From Rhodocyclales bacterium (GTDB taxonomy: Bacteria > Pseudomonadota > Gammaproteobacteria > Burkholderiales > Rhodocyclaceae), in assembly GCA_021413665.1 (NCBI GenBank), contig JAIOPW010000006.1, forward strand, positions 1 to 11,538: a stretch of DNA of 11,538 bases, in the 5' to 3' direction. Positions 7,518 through 11,538 of this stretch are shown piece after piece. The notes beneath the pieces are model-generated. The model saw only the letters and a program-made list of their open reading frames with translations, was not told the DNA's origin and ran no database searches. Position 1 is the stretch's first letter. Each line of letters begins with the position of its first letter. Made by a program: the position numbers and the translations under genes.

Positions 7518-7547
7518 ATTCTTCGCCCGGTGGTCCGCACCGGTCAA
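7518..7547 (-). promoter_or_regulatory. Candidate sigma-70 promoter of the CBS-protein gene
   Basis: On the minus strand TTGACC (7542-7547, five of six matches to -35) is followed after 18 bases by AAGAAT (7518-7523, four of six matches to -10). This puts the start near 7511, about 50 bases before the CBS gene. The -10 is weak and the promoter is unproven. Confidence 0.3.
7527..7543. promoter_or_regulatory. Inverted repeat, operator-like, between CBS and FAH genes
   Basis: Perfect arms CCGGTG (7527-7532) and CACCGG (7538-7543) with spacer GTCCG. The dyad lies inside the spacer of the candidate minus-strand promoter and 104 bases upstream of the FAH-family gene, a position suited to a repressor controlling one or both directions. 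The arms are GC-rich and short, so the support is positional only. Confidence 0.3.
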
Positions 7548-7646
7548 CACCAAAATTTCTATGGCGTCATTTATGCGACGCGCAAGGCCATGGCTGCGAG
7601 GCAGAGCCAATCGGCGATAATCGATCCGAGACTTGGAGGAGCCACC

Positions 7647-8345
7647 ATGAATTTCGTCATTTCCCCCGCCCCGATTCCCGTCGTTCCGGTCGCCGGTGCC
7701 AGCGACGGCTTTCCGGTTCGGCGCATCTACTGCGTCGGCCGCAATTACGCGGCGCATGCGCGCGAGATGGGATCGGATCCGGACCGCGATCCGCCCTTCT
7801 TCTTCTGCAAGCCGGCCGACGCCGTCGTGCCGGTCGCTCCGGGCGTCACGGGCGCGGTCCCCTATCCACCGCAAACGGCCAACTACCACCACGAAGTCGA
7901 ACTCGTCGTCGCCATCGGCAAGCGCGGCAGCAACATCACCGCTGCGCGCGCGAACGACCATGTCTGGGGCTATGCCGTCGGCTTCGACATGACGCGGCGC
8001 GACCTTCAGTTTGCCCTGCGCGACAAGGGCCGTCCCTGGGAACTGGGCAAGGCCTTCGACCACTCGGCGCCCATCGCGCCCATCGTCCCCGCCGACCACT
8101 GCGGGCATCCCGTGCGCGGCCGGGTCTGGCTGGAGGTGAATGGCGCGCTGAAACAGGAAGGCGACCTGGGCGACCTGATCTGGTCGGTGCCGGAAACCAT
8201 CGCCCACCTCTCGACGTATTTCGAACTGTTTCCCGGCGACCTCATCTTCACCGGCACCCCGGAAGGCGTCGGCCCTGTGGTCAAGGGCGATCTGGTCAGC
8301 GGCGGAGTGGACGGGGTCGGCGAACTGTCGATCCGCATCGCCTGA
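7647..8345 (+). CDS. Fumarylacetoacetate hydrolase (FAH) family protein, probable acylpyruvase/fumarylpyruvate hydrolase
   Basis: 232 residues, a compact single-domain FAH-family enzyme of the FAHD1/NagK type. These use Mg2+ or Mn2+ to cleave C-C bonds in 2,4-dioxo acids such as fumarylpyruvate or acylpyruvates, or decarboxylate oxaloacetate. Visible residues: GRNYAAHARE (31-40) with the likely catalytic pair His37/Glu40; the metal ligands Glu83 and Glu85 in YHHEVELVVAIG and Asp114 in VGFDMTRRDLQ; Lys135; and FTGTPEGVGP (201-210) near the C-terminus. The start at 7647 has TTGGAGGA about seven bases upstream. The same frame is open far upstream, but that part has no family similarity or ribosome site. 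A DUF2062 gene follows 29 bases after the stop and is probably co-transcribed. The exact substrate cannot be decided from sequence; NagK-like fumarylpyruvate hydrolase (gentisate pathway) and FAHD1-like activity are both possible. Confidence 0.92.
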   Translation: MNFVISPAPIPVVPVAGASDGFPVRRIYCVGRNYAAHAREMGSDPDRDPPFFFCKPADAVVPVAPGVTGAVPYPPQTANYHHEVELVVAIGKRGSNITAARANDHVWGYAVGFDMTRRDLQFALRDKGRPWELGKAFDHSAPIAPIVPADHCGHPVRGRVWLEVNGALKQEGDLGDLIWSVPETIAHLSTYFELFPGDLIFTGTPEGVGPVVKGDLVSGGVDGVGELSIRIA

Positions 8346-8374
8346 CACGAAACGACCAAACAGCGGAAGAAGGC

Positions 8375-8917
8375 ATGCGCCGCCATATCCTCAGGTTCCT
8401 CCCCGACCATGAAGCAATCCGGGGCAACCGCTGGCTGGCGCCCTTCCAGAACACCCTGCTGCATCCGCGGCTGTGGCACCTCAACCGCCGCTCGGCGGCG
8501 GGCGCCGTGGCCGCCGGCATGTTCTGCGGCCTGATTCCGGGACCGTTGCAGATGCTGGGGGCGGCGATCTGTGCCGTGGTTTTCCGCGTCAACCTGCCGC
8601 TGGCGATGCTGACCACGCTGTACACCAACCCCTTCACCATTGTGCCGCTGTACATCGTCGCCTTCGCCATCGGGCAATCCGCGCTGCCCGGCGAGAACGA
8701 ACATTTCGTCGCCCCGCCCGAGCCGGGCGCGGCCGGTCTGGTTGCCTGGGGCCACGCACTGATCGACTGGATGATAGGCCTCGGCGCACCACTGGCCCTG
8801 GGTCTGGTACTGCTGGCACTATCCCTCGCGGCGACCGCCTACCTGGTCGTGCGCGTGGCCTGGCGGTTCTACCTGGTGCGCGCCTGGCGCAGGAGAAACC
8901 AGAAGCCGAGTTGGTGA
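8375..8917 (+). CDS. DUF2062 domain membrane protein
   Basis: 180 residues matching the small DUF2062 inner-membrane family, whose biochemical role is unknown. After an N-terminal segment with LHPRLWHLNRRS (29-40) come the conserved hydrophobic stretches: about 41-70 (AAGAVAAGMFCGLIPGPLQM, Gly/Pro-rich, the family hallmark), 74-101 (LPLAMLTTLYTNPFTIVPLY) and 135-166. The C-terminus is strongly basic (WRFYLVRAWRRRNQK), expected to face the cytoplasm. GGAAG lies five bases before the start at 8375. A longer upstream extension in this frame overlaps the FAH gene and is an artefact. It follows the FAH-family gene by 29 bases and its stop is 11 bases from the convergent lolD stop, with no terminator hairpin visible between them. 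From memory, DUF2062 genes are often found near lolCD and comEC in betaproteobacteria. Confidence 0.9.
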   Translation: MRRHILRFLPDHEAIRGNRWLAPFQNTLLHPRLWHLNRRSAAGAVAAGMFCGLIPGPLQMLGAAICAVVFRVNLPLAMLTTLYTNPFTIVPLYIVAFAIGQSALPGENEHFVAPPEPGAAGLVAWGHALIDWMIGLGAPLALGLVLLALSLAATAYLVVRVAWRFYLVRAWRRRNQKPSW

Positions 8918-8928
8918 GGTTGGTCGCC

Positions 8929-9603
8929 TCAGGTCAACACGCCGTCTTGCAAGCGCATGACCCGCGCGGCTTTGGCGGCAAGGTCGAGGTCGTGCGTCAC
9001 CAGCACCAGCGCCGCGCCATGTTCGCGACAGAGTTCTAGTAGCAGACCGAACACCGAGTCGGCGGCGCTGCGATCGAGGTTGCCGGTTGGCTCGTCCGCC
9101 AGCAGGCAAGCCGGCCGGGTGACCAGCGCACGCGCCACCGCGACGCGCTGGCGCTCGCCTCCCGAAAGTTCGCCGGGCCGATGCCTGAGCCGGTGACCGA
9201 GGCCGACCCGCTCCAGCACCGCGCGCGCCTGTTGTTCGGCTTCGCCACGCTCCATGCGCCGGATCAGCAGCGGCATGGCGACGTTCTCCACCGCGGTGAA
9301 TTCCATCAGCAGGTGGTGAAACTGATAGACGAAGCCCAGCGACTGGTTGCGCAGTTTTCCTCGTTCCGCCTCCCCGACATCGGCCAGGTTCCGGCCGTGC
9401 AGCAGGACCGTCCCGGCAGTCGGCGCGTCGAGCCCGCCGAGCAGATGCAGCAAGGTACTCTTGCCCGAGCCGCTGGCGCCGACGATCGCCGCCGTATCGC
9501 CGGCGCCGACTTTCAGATCGATACCGGTCAGCACCGGGACGTCGGTTTCGCCCTGGTGAAATATTTTGCTCAGACCGCTGCATTGCAACACGGCATCACT
9601 CAT
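8929..9603 (-). CDS. lolD: Lipoprotein-releasing system ATP-binding protein LolD
   Basis: 224-residue ABC ATPase, the usual LolD length. It powers extraction of outer-membrane-bound lipoproteins from the inner membrane and their hand-over to the carrier LolA. All nucleotide-binding motifs are present: Walker A GASGSGKST (42-50), Q-loop Gln94 in VYQFHHLL, signature LSGGERQR (146-153), Walker B CLLADEPTGNLD (166-177) with Glu171, and H-loop His204 in VTHD. FHHLLMEFTA (95-104) is characteristic of LolD among the MacB-like ATPases. The ATG at 9601-9603 lies within the end of lolC: the two genes overlap by eight bases (ATGAGTGA), showing translational coupling. FtsE and MacB ATPases are related, but the partner gene and the sequence favour LolD. 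Confidence 0.95.
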   Translation of the reverse strand: MSDAVLQCSGLSKIFHQGETDVPVLTGIDLKVGAGDTAAIVGASGSGKSTLLHLLGGLDAPTAGTVLLHGRNLADVGEAERGKLRNQSLGFVYQFHHLLMEFTAVENVAMPLLIRRMERGEAEQQARAVLERVGLGHRLRHRPGELSGGERQRVAVARALVTRPACLLADEPTGNLDRSAADSVFGLLLELCREHGAALVLVTHDLDLAAKAARVMRLQDGVLT

Positions 9604-10849
9604 AGCGCAACGCCTCCGCCGGTTGCGTGCGCGATGCGCGCCAGCTCGGGTACAGGGTCGCCAGCAGCGTGAGGACGAAGGACACCACGCTGATGGTGCC
9701 GACATCCGACCAGTGGAGGTCGGAAGGCAGTTCGCTGATGTAATACACGTCCTTGGCCAGGAACTGCAAGCCCAGCAGGCGTTCCAGCGCAGGCACCACG
9801 ACGTCGATGTTCAGCGCCAGCGCCACGCCGCCGGCGACACCGGCGGCCAGGCCGACCGCGCCGATCAGCGTGCCCTGCACGATGAAGATGGCCATGATGC
9901 TTTGGGGGCTGGCGCCCAGCGTACGCAGGATGGCGATGTCGGCGCGCTTGTCGGTCACCGCCATGACCAGGGTCGACACGATGTTGAACGCCGCGACGGC
10001 AACGATCAGCATCAAAATCAGGAACATCATGCGTTTTTCGATCTCGACGGCGCGGAAGAAATTGGCGTGGCTGCGCGTCCAGTCGCTGATCCAGGCATCC
10101 ATGTCCAGATAGCGCAACAGTTCGCGGCCGACCTGCGGCGCGGCAAACAGGTCGTCGATCTTGAGTCGCACGCCGCTGACGCGCTCATCCATGCGATAAA
10201 GCTTTTGCGCATCCGTCATGTGGACCAGGGCCAGGCCGGAATCGAACTCGAACATCCCCGCCTCGAAAATGCCCACCACACGGAACTGCTTGACCCGCGG
10301 CAGGATGGCCGCCGGCGTGACCAGCCCCTGCGGCGCCAGCAGCGTCACCTTGTCGCCGGCCCTGGCGCGCAGCCCGCGGGCGAGTTCGCTGCCGAGCACG
10401 ATGCCGAATTCGCCCGGCAGCAACCGATCGAGCTTGCCGGAACGCATGTAACGGGCGAAATCGGCGACCTTGTCCTCGGCCGCGGGCAGGATGCCGCGCA
10501 CCATCACGCCGCGCACCTGGCCGTCGTAGCTCAGCATGCCCTGTGCCTGCACATAGGGGGCGGCCGCCTTCACGCGCGGGTGCCGCGCCACGCCTTGCAT
10601 CACCTTGGCCCAGTCGGCCAGTTCGCCGCTTTCGCTGCTGACCTGCACATGAGAAACGACGCCGAGGATGCGCTCGCGCAATTCCTTCTGGAATCCGTTC
10701 ATGACCGACAACACCACGATCAGCGCCGCCACCCCCAGCGCCAGGCCGGCCATGGAAATCAGTGCGATGAAGGAAATGAAGCGATTGGCGGCGCCTTCGC
10801 GGGGCTGGGCGCGCGTGTAGCGCAGACCGATGAGGAGTTCGTATTTCAT
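9596..10849 (-). CDS. lolC: Lipoprotein-releasing ABC transporter permease LolC/LolE (probably LolF-like)
   Basis: 417 residues, inner-membrane permease of the lipoprotein export system. Order: TM1 about 23-50 (FISFIALISMAGLALGVAAL followed by VLSVMNGF), a periplasmic MacB-type domain about 55-270, then TM2 about 273-297, TM3 about 317-350 and TM4 about 382-403, ending in the family tail LYPSWRASRTQPAEALRYE. Residues 173-189 (PQGLVTPAAILPRVKQF) align with the LolC hook that binds LolA. The start at 10849 (MKYELLIGLRYTRA) matches the family N-terminus. Upstream in-frame codons open through GC-rich antisense sequence and are not part of it. The ribosome site is weak. lolD overlaps the 3' end by eight bases. 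Only one permease gene accompanies lolD here, so the transporter may be a homodimeric LolDF type unless a second permease is encoded elsewhere. Confidence 0.94.
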   Translation of the reverse strand: MKYELLIGLRYTRAQPREGAANRFISFIALISMAGLALGVAALIVVLSVMNGFQKELRERILGVVSHVQVSSESGELADWAKVMQGVARHPRVKAAAPYVQAQGMLSYDGQVRGVMVRGILPAAEDKVADFARYMRSGKLDRLLPGEFGIVLGSELARGLRARAGDKVTLLAPQGLVTPAAILPRVKQFRVVGIFEAGMFEFDSGLALVHMTDAQKLYRMDERVSGVRLKIDDLFAAPQVGRELLRYLDMDAWISDWTRSHANFFRAVEIEKRMMFLILMLIVAVAAFNIVSTLVMAVTDKRADIAILRTLGASPQSIMAIFIVQGTLIGAVGLAAGVAGGVALALNIDVVVPALERLLGLQFLAKDVYYISELPSDLHWSDVGTISVVSFVLTLLATLYPSWRASRTQPAEALRYE

Positions 10850-10871
10850 TGGATTCTTGGGCTTGGTGGGC

Positions 10872-10883
10872 CATGTTAACATG
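10872..10883. promoter_or_regulatory. Perfect 12-base palindrome in the lolC / mutase-like divergent gap
   Basis: CATGTTAACATG is a perfect palindrome with an A/T core, in the 39-base gap between the divergent start codons at 10849 (minus) and 10889 (plus). It is the only A/T-rich stretch there. It could be an operator or hold overlapping -10 elements, but I found no good -35 partner in either direction. Confidence 0.35.
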
Positions 10884-10888
10884 CGCCG

Positions 10889-11538
10889 ATGCTGACGCTC
10901 ATCGTGCCTGGCCTGATCTGGACGCGCCAGGCGCTCGCGGACCTCACCTTCGACCTGTCCCTGCCCGCCTTCACCACCTTGCTTGGGCGCGGCCGGCTGC
11001 GCCGGCTTCCGCCACAAGGCGGCACCGCGATGCTGGCCGCATGCGCCGGCCTGGCGCCGCCCCTTCCCGCCGCCGCCTTGCGCCGCCTTGCGCTGCGCAG
11101 CGATCCCGGCGACGCGGAGTGGCTCTGCCTCGATCCGGTGCGCCTGCGCTTCGCCGAACGCGCGCTGATCGTCGATGATCCGCGCGCGCTGTGCCTCACC
11201 GACGAAGAATCCGCCGCATTTGCCGCAGCGCTGGCGCCGACTTTCGCTTCGCTGGGCCGGATCGAGGCCCTCTCGCCCGGCATGTGGAACCTGCGCCTGT
11301 CCGCCGTCGCGCCGGATTTCCAGGCCTTGCAGGAAGCCGCCGGCCGTGCCGCCACTCCGCTCCCGCAGGACGCCGCCTACGCACCGTGGCGGCATGCCAT
11401 CAATGAAGCACAGATTCTGTTGCACGCCCATCCGCTGAACAAGGCCCGCGAAGCGGCCGGCCAGGCCGTCGTGAATTCGCTCTGGCCCTGGGGCGGCGGA
11501 CACCTGCCCGCGACGCCGGCCAGCCGCCACGACACGCT
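10889..11538 (+). CDS. Phosphoglycerate-mutase-like (ApgM-related, 'RpfE-type regulatory') protein, 3' end beyond the window
   Basis: At least 216 codons are open from 10889 to the right edge with no stop. The start is fixed by an in-frame TAA at 10877-10879; no good ribosome site is visible and the leader is very short. The protein begins MLTLIVPGLIWTRQALADLT, contains WLCLDPVRLRFAERAL (about residues 72-87) and then NEAQILLHAHPLNKAR and VNSLWPWGGG (about 170-206). These marks belong to a betaproteobacterial family annotated as phosphoglycerate mutase or RpfE-type regulatory protein. Its WPWGGG motif recalls cofactor-independent phosphoglycerate mutases of the alkaline phosphatase superfamily. 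Family members commonly precede recJ, so recJ would be expected just beyond the edge; that is inference. No N-terminal metal-binding Asp-Ser/Thr motif of an active mutase is evident, so real mutase activity is doubtful. Confidence 0.78.
   Translation, partial: MLTLIVPGLIWTRQALADLTFDLSLPAFTTLLGRGRLRRLPPQGGTAMLAACAGLAPPLPAAALRRLALRSDPGDAEWLCLDPVRLRFAERALIVDDPRALCLTDEESAAFAAALAPTFASLGRIEALSPGMWNLRLSAVAPDFQALQEAAGRAATPLPQDAAYAPWRHAINEAQILLHAHPLNKAREAAGQAVVNSLWPWGGGHLPATPASRHDT

Noticed and set aside
7005..8348. 447-codon open frame on the minus strand opposite the FAH-family gene and CBS gene
   Set aside because: It has no recognisable domain, lies antisense to the conserved FAH-family gene and overlaps the well-supported CBS gene in another frame. 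Long antisense frames are expected at this GC content.
7481..8374. N-terminal extension of the DUF2062 frame and of the FAH frame upstream of their true starts
   Set aside because: The extensions lack family similarity, and good ribosome sites mark the starts at 7647 and 8375.
9566..10879. 437-codon plus-strand open frame opposite lolC
   Set aside because: Its product is His/Gln/Asp-rich low-complexity sequence, typical of the antisense of a conserved gene. lolC motifs are clear on the other strand.
10850..11530. Long N-terminal extension of the lolC frame
   Set aside because: The family N-terminus MKYELLIGLRYTRA begins at 10849. The extension is the antisense of the mutase-like gene.
1..11538. 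Mobile elements, CRISPR arrays, tRNA or rRNA genes, toxin-antitoxin pairs
   Set aside because: I saw no transposase, integrase, terminal repeats, regularly spaced repeats or RNA-gene signatures on either strand.

Overview
The base composition is high in G+C and the gene content points to a betaproteobacterium, most likely of the Rhodocyclales (the Aromatoleum/Azoarcus/Thauera/Sulfuritalea neighbourhood). The pointers are an Aromatoleum-type tungsten aldehyde oxidoreductase pair (aorA-aorB), a LolD plus single LolC/E-type lipoprotein exporter, a DUF2062 protein, comEC, and a phosphoglycerate-mutase-like gene of the kind that lies upstream of recJ in betaproteobacteria. The genus is inferred from remembered protein families and was not checked by a search.

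Left part (1-4392, all minus strand). Read in the direction of transcription this is srkA (stress-response kinase), an alpha/beta hydrolase, aorA (four-cluster ferredoxin subunit) and aorB (tungsten aldehyde oxidoreductase catalytic subunit, running off the left edge). The aorA leader contains a very good sigma-54 (-24/-12) match. The most striking feature of the window is that aorB, otherwise open and well conserved along all of its visible length, has an in-frame TAA at codon 43 (plus-strand 1695-1697). As given, the catalytic subunit is broken close to its N-terminus while its electron-transfer partner aorA is intact. A second unusual change, Cys in place of the first Gly of the family's G-x-R-G motif, lies only 33 bases away and has the same substitution type.

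Middle part (4416-7462, minus strand). A CBS-domain-pair protein is followed by comEC (DNA-uptake channel) and then srkA. These three point the same way and may be partly co-transcribed. The 89-base CBS-comEC gap is packed with three small inverted repeats.

Right part. At 7463-7646 a divergent control region separates the CBS gene (minus) from a plus-strand pair: a fumarylacetoacetate-hydrolase-family acylpyruvase and a DUF2062 membrane protein. These converge, 11 bases apart, on the overlapping minus-strand pair lolC-lolD (lipoprotein release from the inner membrane). Only 39 bases beyond the lolC start, and divergent from it, begins a plus-strand phosphoglycerate-mutase-like gene that runs off the right edge. 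A perfect 12-base palindrome sits in that short divergent gap.

I see no tRNA or rRNA genes, CRISPR arrays, insertion sequences or phage genes. The genes are mostly ordinary housekeeping and aromatic/aldehyde metabolism genes. I found no convincing undescribed multi-gene system; the points worth following up are the interrupted aorB, its sigma-54 promoter, and several small palindromic regulatory candidates.
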